NCBI RefSeq assembly: GCF_016862555.1
Contig: NZ_BONE01000010.1
Coordinates: 84,785-148,784, forward strand
Length of the DNA stretch: 64,000 nt
From: Asanoa siamensis
GTDB taxonomy: Bacteria; Actinomycetota; Actinomycetes; Mycobacteriales; Micromonosporaceae
Reading direction: 5' to 3'
Part shown: piece after piece, positions 37,303-46,096 of the stretch
Position numbering within the stretch: position 1 is the first letter of the stretch
Layout: every line of letters starts with the position of its first letter
Program-made: the position numbers and the translations under genes
Notes under the pieces: model-generated
Seen by the model: the letters and a program-made list of their open reading frames with translations, nothing else
The model's database searches: none
Told to the model about the DNA's origin: nothing

Positions 37303-39276
37303 GTGACGACGACCCAGAACAGGCCGCCGGAGGCCGGCGGCCCCGACAACGCCGGTGTCCTGCCCCAGGAGGCGGGAACGGTTTCCTATCAGGAGTCGCG
37401 CGAGGTCGCCGAGGCGTCCCGCGAGACCGACTGGACCAAACCGAGCTTCGGCAAGGAGCTGTTCCTCGGCCGGCTGCGGCTCGACCTGATCGACCCTTGG
37501 CCGCAGCCCGACCCCATGCGGGCCGCCAAGGGCGAGGAGTTCGTCAAGAAACTCAACGCGTACGTGCGTAGCGACGTCGACGGCGCCCGGATCGAGCGCG
37601 AGGACCGCATCCCGGACGAGGTGTTCCACGGCCTCGCCCGCCTCGGCGCGTTCGGCATGAAGATCGACGAGAAGTACGGCGGTCTCGGCCTGACCAACCT
37701 CGACTACGCGCGCAGCCTGATGCTGGTCGGCTCGGCCAGCCCCGCCATCGGCGCGCTGCTCTCGGCGCACCAGTCGATCGGCGTACCCCAGCCGCTCAAG
37801 CTTTTCGGCACCGCCGACCAGAAGCAGCGGTACCTGCCCCGGCTCGCCGGCGGTGAGGTGTCGGCGTTCCTGCTGACCGAGCCCGACGTCGGCTCCGACC
37901 CGGCCCGCCTCGGCACGATCGCCGAGCCGGTCGAGGGCGGCTACCGGCTCAACGGCGTCAAGCTCTGGGCCACCAACGGCACCGTCGCGACGCTGCTGGT
38001 AGTGATGGCCCGGGTGCCGAAGTCCGAGGGCCGGCGCGGCGGCATCACCGCGTTCGTGGTCGAGGGCGACTCGCCCGGCATCACGATCGAGCGGCGCAAC
38101 GCGTTCCTCGGCCTGCGCGGCCTGGAAAACAGCGTGACCCGGTTCCACGACGTGTTCGTCCCGGCCGACCAGATGATCGGCGGCGAGGGCCGCGGCCTCA
38201 AGATCGCGCTGACCACGCTGAACACGGGCCGGCTGTCGCTGCCCGCGATGTGCGTCGGCGCCGGGAAGTGGTGCCTCAACGTGGCCCGCGAGTGGTCCGC
38301 GGAGCGCGTGCAGTGGGGTCGCCCCGTCGGCGAGCACGAGGCGATCGCGCAGAAGCTGGCCTTCATGGCGGCGACCACGTACGGCATGGAGACCATGCTC
38401 AACCTCTGCTGCATGCTGGCCGACGACGACCGCAACGACATCCGCATCGAGGCGGCCCTGGTCAAGCTCTACGCGAGCGAGATGGCCTGGAAGATCGCCG
38501 ACGAGCTGGTGCAGATCAGGGGTGGTCGCGGGTACGAGACGGCGGAGTCGCTGGCGGCCCGCGGCGAACGGGCGGCGGCCACCGAGCAGATCCTCCGCGA
38601 CCTGCGGATCAACCGGATCTTCGAGGGCTCGACGGAGATCATGCACCTGCTGATCGCGCGCGAGGCGGTCGACGCGCACCTCTCCGTGGCCGGCGACATC
38701 ATCGACCCGAAGGCCGACATCGGTCGTAAGGCCAAGGCGGGCGCCCGCGCGACGGCGTTCTACGCCAAGTGGCTGCCGGGCCTGGCGGTCGGCAAGGGCC
38801 AGAACCCGGGGGCGTTCAACGAGTACGGGCCGCTGGCGCACCACCTACGCTACGTGGAGCGGGCGGCCCGCAAGATGGCCAGGTCGACGTTCTACGGGAT
38901 GTCGCGCTGGCAGGCGCGGATGGAGGATCGGGAGGTCTTCCTGGGCCGCATCGTCGACATCGGAGCGGAACTCTTCGCGATGGCGGCGGTCTGCGTCCGG
39001 GCGACGTCCGAGGCGGCCGACCGCCCGGAGGGCATGGAGCTGGCGGACCTGTTCTGCAGGCAGGCCAGGGTACGCGCGGACGCGCTCTTCACGGCCCTCT
39101 GGGACAACACGGACGCGGTCGACACGAAGGCGGCGAAACGCATCCTCGACGGGCGCTACGCGTGGCTGGAGGAGGGCGTCGTGCACCCGACGGGCGACGA
39201 GCCGTGGGTGGCGACGTGGCAGCCGGGTCCGTCGGAGACCCAGGACGTCCGCCGGCGGGTGCCCCCGCCATCCTGA
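37303..39276 (+). CDS. Acyl-CoA dehydrogenase (long FadE type)
   Basis: 657 residues, the long FadE class with an extra C-terminal helical domain of about 200 residues. N-terminal domain: KYGGLGLTNLDYARSLML near 125. Flavin-binding middle domain: AFLLTEPDVGSDPARLGTIAEPV near 188 and KLWATNGTVATLLVV near 220. C-terminal: IRGGRGYETAESLAARGERAAATEQILRDLRINRIFEGSTEI, with the Glu of FEGSTEI in the catalytic region. It oxidises acyl-CoA to trans-2-enoyl-CoA using FAD; chain length is not evident. GTG start with GGGGAAG leader; a terminator follows. Confidence 0.94.
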   Translation: MTTTQNRPPEAGGPDNAGVLPQEAGTVSYQESREVAEASRETDWTKPSFGKELFLGRLRLDLIDPWPQPDPMRAAKGEEFVKKLNAYVRSDVDGARIEREDRIPDEVFHGLARLGAFGMKIDEKYGGLGLTNLDYARSLMLVGSASPAIGALLSAHQSIGVPQPLKLFGTADQKQRYLPRLAGGEVSAFLLTEPDVGSDPARLGTIAEPVEGGYRLNGVKLWATNGTVATLLVVMARVPKSEGRRGGITAFVVEGDSPGITIERRNAFLGLRGLENSVTRFHDVFVPADQMIGGEGRGLKIALTTLNTGRLSLPAMCVGAGKWCLNVAREWSAERVQWGRPVGEHEAIAQKLAFMAATTYGMETMLNLCCMLADDDRNDIRIEAALVKLYASEMAWKIADELVQIRGGRGYETAESLAARGERAAATEQILRDLRINRIFEGSTEIMHLLIAREAVDAHLSVAGDIIDPKADIGRKAKAGARATAFYAKWLPGLAVGKGQNPGAFNEYGPLAHHLRYVERAARKMARSTFYGMSRWQARMEDREVFLGRIVDIGAELFAMAAVCVRATSEAADRPEGMELADLFCRQARVRADALFTALWDNTDAVDTKAAKRILDGRYAWLEEGVVHPTGDEPWVATWQPGPSETQDVRRRVPPPS

Positions 39277-39290
39277 CGTCCACAAGAGAG

Positions 39291-39314
39291 CGGCCCGGGC
39301 TCCGGCCCGGGCCG
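39291..39314 (+). terminator. Terminator hairpin after acyl-CoA dehydrogenase
   Basis: CGGCCCGGGC at 39291-39300 and GCCCGGGCCG at 39305-39314 form a perfect 10-bp stem with a 4-nt loop, 14 bp after the stop, followed by TTCC. The 144 bp beyond it, up to the carbonic anhydrase stop at 39459, shows nothing recognisable. Confidence 0.75.
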
Positions 39315-39458
39315 TTCCACGCCTGTTGAGTGGGCCGGTCCGAGTCGGGCACACGTTGGCGCCGAGTGGCGGCGATTCGGCCGATTCAGGCGCGTGGCGT
39401 CGGTCGGGTCCGGGCGCGGCGCCGGAGCCGACCCTGGCCGCTTTCGGACCCGGCCGGT

Positions 39459-39986
39459 TCAGGACCCGGTCGGAACGACGACCTCGATCAAACCCGTTGA
39501 GACGTCGTAGACGAGGCCCGATACCGGGAAGCCTGGCGGCAGTGCCTTCCGGATCGCCTCCACGTCGATCCGGACCGAGGCGTAAGGATCCATGATCGAC
39601 TTGGTGTCGAGGTCCGCGGGTGGGATCTCGAAGTAGTCCGCCAGCAGGTCCGGGTACGCCGTCAGGTCTCTGATGCCGCAGTCCGTGTGGTGCAGGACCA
39701 CCAGGTGGCCGCCCCGTGGTGGGTTGGCCTGGCCTTGGCTGCGGGCCTCGACCACCTTCGCCAGCATCGCCCAGGAGCGGAGGGTCGCCGGGGTCACCCG
39801 GCCGCCTACGTTGCGCATGACGACCGCGTCGTTCGGGGCGAGGCCGAGTACGTGCGCCGGGTCCACCCGTGGGTCCACGCAGCCGAGCACCCGCAGGCTG
39901 CCGGTCGCGAGCAAAGGCGCCGCGACGAACGTCTCGCCCGCGGCGAAGGCCGCGTTGCGCCTGACCAGCTCAGCAGTGTTGATCAT
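39459..39986 (-). CDS. Beta-class carbonic anhydrase
   Basis: 175 residues from the ATG at 39986, which overlaps the alr stop. Zinc ligands and catalytic dyad are recognisable: Cys36, Asp38 and Arg40 in GCVDPR, and His100 and Cys103 in HHTDCG. MRNVGGRVTPATLRS near 57 is the family's second motif. It interconverts CO2 and bicarbonate. It is third in a tightly overlapping dedA-alr-carbonic anhydrase cluster. No signal peptide, so cytoplasmic. Confidence 0.92.
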   Translation of the reverse strand: MINTAELVRRNAAFAAGETFVAAPLLATGSLRVLGCVDPRVDPAHVLGLAPNDAVVMRNVGGRVTPATLRSWAMLAKVVEARSQGQANPPRGGHLVVLHHTDCGIRDLTAYPDLLADYFEIPPADLDTKSIMDPYASVRIDVEAIRKALPPGFPVSGLVYDVSTGLIEVVVPTGS

Positions 39987-41422
39987 GCGAAATCTCCCGA
40001 GTAGATGCGCGGAACGCCCGGGCCGATCCGGGCGACGATCTCGTAACTGATCGTGCCCGCGGCGCGGGCCCAGTCCTCGGCCGTCGGCTCGCCCCGGTCG
40101 CCCGGACCGAAGATCAGGACCTCGTCGCCCGGGGCCGCCGGGTCGTCGCCCAGGTCGACCACGAACTGATCCATCGAGATCCGACCCACGATCGCGCGGC
40201 GCTTGCCGGCGGCCCACACCTCGCCCACGTTGCCGGCGCTGCGCGGGATCCCGTCGGCGTAGCCGACCGGCACGAGGCCGAGCGTGGTCTCGCCACGGGT
40301 GCGGTGATCCAGGCCGTATCCAACCCCCTGCCCGGCAGGCACCCGCTTCACCGCCGCGAACCGGCTGGCCAGCGTCATCACCGGACGCAGCCCGAGATCG
40401 GCCGACGACACGCCTGCGGCGGGCGACAGCCCGTAGGCGGCCAGCCCGACCCGCACGAGGTCGAGCCGCACATCGGTGACGACCGATGCGGCGAGGTCCG
40501 AGGCGTCCGGCCGCTTCCCGGCGTGCGCCGGATCCGGCCGTGCGTCCGGGGGTGGCGTGGCGTCTTGCTCTTGCGACGGCCGGTCGGCGTGCGCCGGGTG
40601 TGGCCGTGCGTCCGGGGGTGGCGTGGCGTTCTGGGCGTGCGAGCGCTGGTCGGCGTGCGCCGGGTGTGGCCGTGCGTCCGCCGGATGCCCGGCGTGGTCG
40701 GCGTGTTGGGTCTGCGGTGGCCGGTCGGCGCGCGCCGGATCCAACCGCGCGGCCGGCGCCAGCAGCGTTGCCGCCGAGTTGGCCAGGTGGCGGACCGACG
40801 GGTGCAGGCCCGCCTGCGACGCCAGGTGCACCGCGCCCGCGAACACCGCCGACTGCGTCGCCAAAGACGGGTGTCCCGGTTCGTCGGCCATCGCCAGGTG
40901 TGACCAGATGCCGACCACCCGGATCGAGCCCGCGGCCTCCGCCGCCGCGGCGGCCCGCACGAGCGCCGGCCAGTCGCGGAGCGGCGCGCCGTTGCGCCCC
41001 AGGCCGCTGTCGATCTTCAGGTGGACCCGGGCCCGCCGGCCCACCGAAGCGGCGGCGGCCGCGACCGACGCCAGGTCCCACTGGCCGCTCACCGACACGT
41101 CGATATCAGCCGCCACCGCCGGGGCGAACGGCCCGCCGGGCGTCCACAGCCACGCCAGCAGCCGGCCGTCGATGCCCGCCGCGCGCAGTGCCAGGGCCTC
41201 CTCCGGGACCGCCGTCGCCAGCCAGGCCGCGCCGGCCGAGCGGGCCGCGCGGGCGCACCGCACCAAACCGTGCCCGTACGCGTCGGCCTTGACGACCACC
41301 ATCAGCTCCGCCTCGCCGGCCCGGGCGGCCAGCAGCCGCACGTTGGCCCGCAGCGCGTCGAGGTCGATGCGGGCCTGGACCCGGGCGGCCGCCCAACCCG
41401 CCCAACCAGCCACAGCGGTCAC
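39983..41422 (-). CDS. alr: Alanine racemase with an internal tandem-repeat insertion
   Basis: 479 residues from the GTG at 41422 (GTGA overlap with dedA), about 90-100 longer than usual. Catalytic Lys45 lies in VVVKADAYGHG, and the second catalytic Tyr is in the GVGYGLDHRTRGETTLG region near 380. HLANSAATLL (near 212) normally leads straight to the LVRVGLAAYGLSP segment. Here residues about 229-317 between them are an insertion made of 22-residue repeats of the form PDARPHPAHADxxSxxQxATPP. The flanking racemase sequence is intact, so activity could persist if the insert is a surface loop. It makes D-alanine for peptidoglycan. Confidence 0.93.
   Translation of the reverse strand: MTAVAGWAGWAAARVQARIDLDALRANVRLLAARAGEAELMVVVKADAYGHGLVRCARAARSAGAAWLATAVPEEALALRAAGIDGRLLAWLWTPGGPFAPAVAADIDVSVSGQWDLASVAAAAASVGRRARVHLKIDSGLGRNGAPLRDWPALVRAAAAAEAAGSIRVVGIWSHLAMADEPGHPSLATQSAVFAGAVHLASQAGLHPSVRHLANSAATLLAPAARLDPARADRPPQTQHADHAGHPADARPHPAHADQRSHAQNATPPPDARPHPAHADRPSQEQDATPPPDARPDPAHAGKRPDASDLAASVVTDVRLDLVRVGLAAYGLSPAAGVSSADLGLRPVMTLASRFAAVKRVPAGQGVGYGLDHRTRGETTLGLVPVGYADGIPRSAGNVGEVWAAGKRRAIVGRISMDQFVVDLGDDPAAPGDEVLIFGPGDRGEPTAEDWARAAGTISYEIVARIGPGVPRIYSGDFA
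40519..40716. repeat. 66-bp in-frame minisatellite inside alr
   Basis: Three copies of a 66-bp unit start at 40519, 40585 and 40651, marked by CGGCGTGCGCCGG followed by GTGCGTCCG. A partial, degenerate fourth copy begins near 40725. Because the period is 22 codons, copy-number change keeps the alr frame. Units 1-2 share the GGGGGTGGCGTGGCGT block, while unit 3 diverges at its 3' end. Confidence 0.9.
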
Positions 41423-42075
41423 TCCAGCCGGCTCCCGACCGTCGCGGGCTGCTCCTCCGCCGGTGGCGGGCCGGACCGCCGCCGGTGCCGGTTGCGCAGC
41501 CAGCGGATCAGCTCCCCGAGCCCTGCCACGCCCAGTGCGATGCCGAAGCCGAGTGCCAACCCCTGGATCGGGTGGTCCTGGAACGCCGAACCGCCGAGGA
41601 AGCCGAGCAGCGTGGTGTACGTGGCCCAGGAGAAACAGGCCAGCGCGTCGAACAGCGTGAACTTCCGCCGCGGATAGTGGATCGCGCCCGTGGTCAGCGT
41701 GATCGCCGTCCGGCCGCCCGGGATGTAGCGGGCGATCACCAGGGCCACGCCGCCGTGCGCGTACAGCAGTTCCCGTACCCACTTGAAGGTCTTGGCCCGG
41801 CGGGTCCCCTCGGGTATCCGTCTGATCACGTTCTCGCCGCCGGCGTGGCCGATGAGGTACGAGATGTGGTCGCCGACCATCGCGCCCGCCCCGCCGGCCA
41901 GGATGATCAGCAGCACGTTGGGCTCACCGCTGGCCGCGAACACCCCGGCGGTGATGAGAGTGGCCTCGCTGGGCACGATCGGGAGGAAAGCGTCGAGCGC
42001 CGCCAACGCGAACACGACGCCGTAGACCCACGGCGACGTGATGAACGGATCGAGGAAGTCTAGGAAGCCATCCAT
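41419..42075 (-). CDS. DedA family membrane protein
   Basis: 218 residues. DedA/SNARE-associated fold: PIVPSEATLITAGVFA near 34, GAMVGDHISYLIG near 65, and the conserved FIARY-like VIARYIPGGRTAITLTTG near 113. These proteins are linked to lipid-carrier flipping and membrane homeostasis. First gene of the cluster with alr and carbonic anhydrase; stop overlaps the alr GTG. A basic cytoplasmic tail (NRHRRRSG) follows the last helix. Confidence 0.9.
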   Translation of the reverse strand: MDGFLDFLDPFITSPWVYGVVFALAALDAFLPIVPSEATLITAGVFAASGEPNVLLIILAGGAGAMVGDHISYLIGHAGGENVIRRIPEGTRRAKTFKWVRELLYAHGGVALVIARYIPGGRTAITLTTGAIHYPRRKFTLFDALACFSWATYTTLLGFLGGSAFQDHPIQGLALGFGIALGVAGLGELIRWLRNRHRRRSGPPPAEEQPATVGSRLE

Positions 42076-42152
42076 GGCTCGAAGATCACGTTGACGACGG
42101 ACATGATCTCCAAAGCCTAGCCTCGGTACGGCCGATCACCCAGCGGCCTGGA

Positions 42153-42755
42153 TCACCGTTGCCGCAGGCCAAGTGACTTGAGCTCGAGCGCCGCGAGGGC
42201 ATCCACTGTGGAGTCGTCGGACCGCCGCCAGGACTCCGCCACGTCCGGCCCGAGCTTGGCCAGCCGGCCCAGCGGCTGGGTCGCCAGCGCCCGCAGGGCG
42301 AGCAGGTCGCGGCCGGCGGGCGACTTCCGGACCCGGGCGGCGGCGCTGGCCCGGCGCACCCAGCGGGCCCGCAGCGGCAGCCAGAGCAGCACGACGAACA
42401 GGATCGGCACCACGGCGGTGATCACCGCGAGCGCGAGCGCCAGGTCGCCGACGACCTCCTGCTGTGCCTGGCCGGCCTCGGCGACCGAGTTCGCCGCACC
42501 GGCCGCCTTCTCGAACGGCGCGGTCAGCTCGTCACCGACCAGCGGCACGCCGCCGACCTTGCTGCCCGCCTCGGCCAGGTTGGCGGCCAGCGCGCTGCCG
42601 GCGCCTTCCAGCTTCTGGCCGGGCACGCCCAGCTTCTCGACCTGGTCGTGCAGCCAGAACGCGGCGCGGATCCAGGCGTAGACCCACGCGACGACCAGCA
42701 GGTCGGTCAGGGCCTGAACGAAGAACCGGGGAAAGCGGTCGGCGTAAATCTTCAC
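42153..42755 (-). CDS. Hypothetical membrane protein
   Basis: 200 residues from the GTG at 42755 (GTG at 42761 also possible). A first hydrophobic helix (FVQALTDLLVVAWVYAWIRAAFWL near 10-33), an Ala/Gly-rich extracytoplasmic stretch of about 65 residues, and a second helix (LALALAVITAVVPILFVVLLWL near 102-123), then a basic helical cytoplasmic tail of about 75 residues. No domain recognised. It lies 47 bp downstream of zur on the same strand and may be co-transcribed. Confidence 0.72.
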   Translation of the reverse strand: MKIYADRFPRFFVQALTDLLVVAWVYAWIRAAFWLHDQVEKLGVPGQKLEGAGSALAANLAEAGSKVGGVPLVGDELTAPFEKAAGAANSVAEAGQAQQEVVGDLALALAVITAVVPILFVVLLWLPLRARWVRRASAAARVRKSPAGRDLLALRALATQPLGRLAKLGPDVAESWRRSDDSTVDALAALELKSLGLRQR

Positions 42756-42802
42756 CCGCACAGCGTCCCGCACGACACGCGCGCGTGCACGACCAAAAGC
42801 GC

Positions 42803-43198
42803 TCAGCCGCAGTCGCGGCAGGTACCGAAGATCTCCAGGGTGTGGCTCACGTCGGTGAAGCCGTGCTTCTCGGCCACCCGGTCGGCCCAGTGCTCGACGG
42901 CCGGACCCTCGACCTCGACGGTCGAGCCGCAGGACCGGCAGACCAGGTGGTGGTGGTGCCCCTCGCTGCACCGGCGGTAGAGGTGCTCGCCGCCGGGCGG
43001 GCGCATGACGTCGATCTCGCCGGCGTCGGCCAGGCCCTGCAGGGTGCGGTAGACAGTGGTCAGCCCGACCCGCTCACCCCGGTCGCGGAGCATCGAGTGC
43101 AGCTCCTGGGCACTGTGGAAACCCTCGACCGAGCCGAGCAGCGTGCTGACCGCGCGCCGCTGGTGCGTGTTGCGCGGCGCGCCGGCGTCGGTCGTCAT
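42803..43198 (-). CDS. zur: Zinc uptake regulator Zur (Fur family)
   Basis: 131 residues, Fur family. The winged helix includes GLTTVYRTLQGLADAG near 45. The metal-binding region has HHHHLVCRSCG near 79 and a terminal CRDCG, giving two CxxC pairs for structural zinc. Position in an operon with znu genes and an SmtB-like gene fits Zur, the zinc-responsive repressor (FurB in mycobacteria). It overlaps smtB by 4 bp. Confidence 0.93.
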   Translation of the reverse strand: MTTDAGAPRNTHQRRAVSTLLGSVEGFHSAQELHSMLRDRGERVGLTTVYRTLQGLADAGEIDVMRPPGGEHLYRRCSEGHHHHLVCRSCGSTVEVEGPAVEHWADRVAEKHGFTDVSHTLEIFGTCRDCG

Positions 43199-43494
43199 GA
43201 TGCCTCCCGGGCGTGGCTGACCGCGTCGGCCACGATGTGCGCGATGTGTTCGTCGACCAATGAGTATGCGATCTCCCGCCCCCGCCGGGAACCGCGGACG
43301 ATGCCGGCGCCGCGCAACACCCGCAGGTGCTGGGAGACGAGCGGCTGCGGCGCCCGCAGCGACTCGACGAGCTCGTGGACGCAGCGCTCGCCGGTGCCGA
43401 GCTCGGTGACGATGGCGACCCGGATCGGCGCCGCGAGAGCACGCAGGAGCTCGCCCGCCCGCTCGTACGACTCGTACCCGTTGCCTTCCGTCAT
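43195..43494 (-). CDS. smtB: ArsR/SmtB family zinc-sensing repressor
   Basis: 99 residues. The helix-turn-helix is APQPLVSQHLRVLRGAG near 48. The last helix has Asp-x-His-x(10)-His-x-x-Glu (DEHIAHIVADAVSHARE), exactly the alpha-5 zinc site spacing of SmtB/CzrA. The alpha-3N Cys site is represented at most by one Cys (GERCVHELV). It precedes zur as in the mycobacterial smtB-furB pair. A TACCGT hexamer 7 nt before the ATG suggests its own leaderless promoter inside the operon. Confidence 0.92.
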   Translation of the reverse strand: MTEGNGYESYERAGELLRALAAPIRVAIVTELGTGERCVHELVESLRAPQPLVSQHLRVLRGAGIVRGSRRGREIAYSLVDEHIAHIVADAVSHAREAS

Positions 43495-43501
43495 AACGGG
43501 A

Positions 43502-43507
43502 ACGGTA
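43502..43507 (-). promoter_or_regulatory. Candidate -10 element for smtB-zur
   Basis: On the minus strand TACCGT is followed by 7 nt and the smtB ATG. The element lies in the 15-bp gap after znuB, so smtB-zur could be transcribed separately from znuACB as a leaderless mRNA. Confidence 0.45.
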
Positions 43508-43509
43508 GC

Positions 43510-44397
43510 TCAGCCCCGGTCAAGGACGACCTCGTGCGGCTCCGGCTCGGCGGCGACGGGTCTGGCGGCCCGCAGCGCGGCGCGTTTGCGGACGGCCCGG
43601 ACGGCGGCCACCCCCAGGGCGACGAGCAGGAAACCGGCGATCGCGAGTACGACGATCGTCGCGCCGAGAGCGGTGTCGATCTCCCAGGCCAGCCAGACGC
43701 CGGAGCCCGCGGCGGCGACGCCGAGCACCATCGCGAGGCCCATCGTGGCGACGAACCCGCGGGCCACCTGCTGCGCGGTCGCGACCGGCACCACCATCAG
43801 CGCGCTGACCAGCAGCAGGCCGACCGCGCGCATCGAGATCGTCACGGTGACCGCGGTGAGCACCGCGACGAGCAGGTTGAGCGCGCGCACCGGCAGGCCG
43901 GAGACCCGCGCGTACTCCTCGTCGTGGCTGGCCGCGAAGAGCGCCGGGCGCAGCCCGAGGGCGAGACCCAGGACCACCGCGCCCAGCACGATGATCAGGA
44001 CGAGGTCGGACCGCGAGGTGGTGGCCAGGGAGCCGAAGAGGTACGTCATCAGGTTGGCGTTGCTCCGGCTCCCGGACAGGCCGACCAGCATCACCCCGCC
44101 CGCGATGCCGCCGTAGAAGAGCAGGGCCAGCGCCACGTCACCGGAGGTGCGGCCGCGTTCCCGGATCAGCTCGATCGCGATCGCGCCGATCGCCGACACG
44201 ATGACCGCGGTCAGCACCGGCGACCTGTCGAGCAGCAGGCCGACGCCGACGCCGGTCAGCGCGACGTGGCCGACCCCGTCGCCGATCAGCGACATCCGGC
44301 GCTGCACCAGGTAGATGCCGAGCGCGGGCGCGGTCAGGCCGATCACGACGGCGCCGATCAGCGCCCGGATCATGAACTCGTTGGCGAAGATGCTCAT
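43510..44397 (-). CDS. znuB: Zinc ABC transporter permease
   Basis: 295 residues from the ATG at 44397, overlapping the znuC stop. About eight helices of the ABC-3 family; landmarks are LVQRRMSLIGDGVGHVALTGVG near 34 and SALMVVPVATAQQVARG near 203, the latter probably facing the ATPase. Manganese permeases of the same family cannot be excluded by sequence; zinc follows from zur and smtB in the operon. Confidence 0.92.
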   Translation of the reverse strand: MSIFANEFMIRALIGAVVIGLTAPALGIYLVQRRMSLIGDGVGHVALTGVGVGLLLDRSPVLTAVIVSAIGAIAIELIRERGRTSGDVALALLFYGGIAGGVMLVGLSGSRSNANLMTYLFGSLATTSRSDLVLIIVLGAVVLGLALGLRPALFAASHDEEYARVSGLPVRALNLLVAVLTAVTVTISMRAVGLLLVSALMVVPVATAQQVARGFVATMGLAMVLGVAAAGSGVWLAWEIDTALGATIVVLAIAGFLLVALGVAAVRAVRKRAALRAARPVAAEPEPHEVVLDRG

Positions 44398-45146
44398 GCT
44401 CCCCACATCCCCTGCTCGGCGGGCGCGTGCGGGTGGACGTGGTCGTGGCCCGGGTCGGCGTGATGGCCGGCCGGCGCGGGCACGTGACCCTCATGGGCGA
44501 TCTCCCCATGGTGTACGACGACGCAGCGGCTGATCACCGGCTTGAGCGGGCCGAGTTCGTGCGCGACCAGCAGCACCGTGCCGCCGCCGGCGACGAACTC
44601 GCCCAGCGCGCCGGCGAAGGCGGCCTGGCTGGCGGCGTCGACCCCGGCCGTCGGTTCGTCGAGGACGAGCAGCTCGGGTTGGCCGGCCAGGGCCCGGGCG
44701 ATCAGCGTGCGCTGCTGCTGGCCGCCGGAGAGGCTGGCCACCGGGTCGCCGGCCCGGTCGGCGAGGCCGACGGCGGCGAGCGCGCGGGCGACGGCGGCCC
44801 GGTCGGCGGCGCGCGGCAGGCGGAAGATGCCCCGGCGGGCGACCAGGCCGGAGCCGACGACCTCGGCCACGGTGGCCGGGACGCCCGCACCGGCGCCGAT
44901 CCGCTGCGGCACGTACCCGACGCGCTCCCAGCTCTTGAACCTGCGGTCGCCGAAGAGCGTGATCTCGCCGGCGCTCAGCGGCACCAGGCGCAGGATCGAC
45001 CGGACCAGCGTGGACTTGCCGGAGCCGTTGGCGCCGAGGATCGCGACGACGTCTCCGCGCTCGACGGTCAGCGAGACGTCGCGCAGCACGATCCGGTCGT
45101 CGTAGCCGACGACGGCCTTGGTGACCTCGACGACGGGGGCGGTCAT
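44394..45146 (-). CDS. znuC: Zinc ABC transporter ATP-binding protein
   Basis: 250 residues. Walker A GANGSGKST near 38, signature LSGGQQQR near 137, Walker B LLVLDEPTAGVD near 157 and the switch His in LLVAHE near 190. A His-rich C-terminus (GHHADPGHDHVHPHAPAEQ) may bind zinc. It sits between znuA and znuB with 4-bp overlaps on both sides. Confidence 0.93.
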   Translation of the reverse strand: MTAPVVEVTKAVVGYDDRIVLRDVSLTVERGDVVAILGANGSGKSTLVRSILRLVPLSAGEITLFGDRRFKSWERVGYVPQRIGAGAGVPATVAEVVGSGLVARRGIFRLPRAADRAAVARALAAVGLADRAGDPVASLSGGQQQRTLIARALAGQPELLVLDEPTAGVDAASQAAFAGALGEFVAGGGTVLLVAHELGPLKPVISRCVVVHHGEIAHEGHVPAPAGHHADPGHDHVHPHAPAEQGMWGA

Positions 45147-46081
45147 GTGCAGTCCAGGGCCGTGCGGACGGCGGTCAGGTTCTCGCGCATGATCGAAAAG
45201 TAGTCTCCCGTCGCGCCCGGCTGCAGGCCCTCGATCGGGTCGAGCACCGCGGTCCGGGCGCCGACCTCGCGGGCGATCGTGTCGGCGACCTTCGGGCTGA
45301 CCAGCGTCTCGAAGAAGATCGTGGTGGCGCCGTGCTCCCGCGCCTCGTCGGCGACGGCGGCCAGCCGCTGCGGCGCCGGCTCGGTGTCGGGGGTCACCCC
45401 GGTCAGCCCGACCTGCTCCAGGTGGTAGCGGTCGGCGAGGTAGCCGAACGCGGCGTGCCCGGTGACGAGCTCGCGCCGCTGGCAGGTGGCCAGGCCGGCT
45501 TCGTAGTCGCGGTCGAGGCTCTCGAGACGGGTGCGCAGCGCGGCGGCGTTGGCGGCGTAGTCGGCCTTGTGGTCCGGGTCGGCGGCGCCCAGCCGGTCGG
45601 CGACCTGGTCGGCGATCGTCGCCAGCCGGGTCGGGTCGAGCCAGACGTGCGGGTCGCTCGCGGCGTCCTCGTCGTGGTGCTCCGGTTCGTCGCCGTGGAC
45701 GTGATCACTTTCGCCGGCCTTCAGCAGCGGCACCGCGGTGCTGACGTCGAACGCCCGGTCGCCGCCGACCTGCTCGACCGCGTCGTCCACGGCCGGCTGG
45801 AAGCCCGCGAGGTAGACGATCGCGTCGGCGTCGGAGACCCGGCCCACCTGGCGGGCGGTCAGCTCGAGGTCGTGCGGCTCGGCGCCGGGCTTGGCCAGGT
45901 TGGTCACCGCGACGTGCGCGCCGCCGACCTGCTCGCTGACGAACTGCAGGGGATAGAAGGCGGCGACGACGTCGACCTTGCCGGGGGCGGCGGCCGAGCC
46001 GGTGGTGCAGGCCCCGACGCCGGTCACGGCCAGAGCCGCGAGACCGGCCATGGCCACGGAGAGGGTACGGCGGCGGCGCAT
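45143..46081 (-). CDS. znuA: Zinc-binding lipoprotein ZnuA
   Basis: 312 residues. The lipoprotein signal has lipobox-like TGVGAC with Cys25. A cluster-A-I solute-binding fold follows: AFYPLQFVSEQVGG near 41, EPHDLELT near 68 with a metal His, a charged His-rich loop near 125-140 (ESDHVHGDEPEHHDED), then DPHVWLDPTR and GHAAFGYLADRY with further His ligands, and FFETLVSPKVADTIA near 260. It delivers Zn(II) to ZnuBC. First gene of the operon with a palindrome just upstream. Confidence 0.94.
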   Translation of the reverse strand: MRRRRTLSVAMAGLAALAVTGVGACTTGSAAAPGKVDVVAAFYPLQFVSEQVGGAHVAVTNLAKPGAEPHDLELTARQVGRVSDADAIVYLAGFQPAVDDAVEQVGGDRAFDVSTAVPLLKAGESDHVHGDEPEHHDEDAASDPHVWLDPTRLATIADQVADRLGAADPDHKADYAANAAALRTRLESLDRDYEAGLATCQRRELVTGHAAFGYLADRYHLEQVGLTGVTPDTEPAPQRLAAVADEAREHGATTIFFETLVSPKVADTIAREVGARTAVLDPIEGLQPGATGDYFSIMRENLTAVRTALDCT

Positions 46082-46096
46082 GCCTCAACTGTCGCC

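Noticed and set aside
40519..40740. 66-bp repeats as a possible CRISPR array
   Set aside because: Units are contiguous, lack unique spacers, are in frame with alr and translate to a regular 22-residue repeat.
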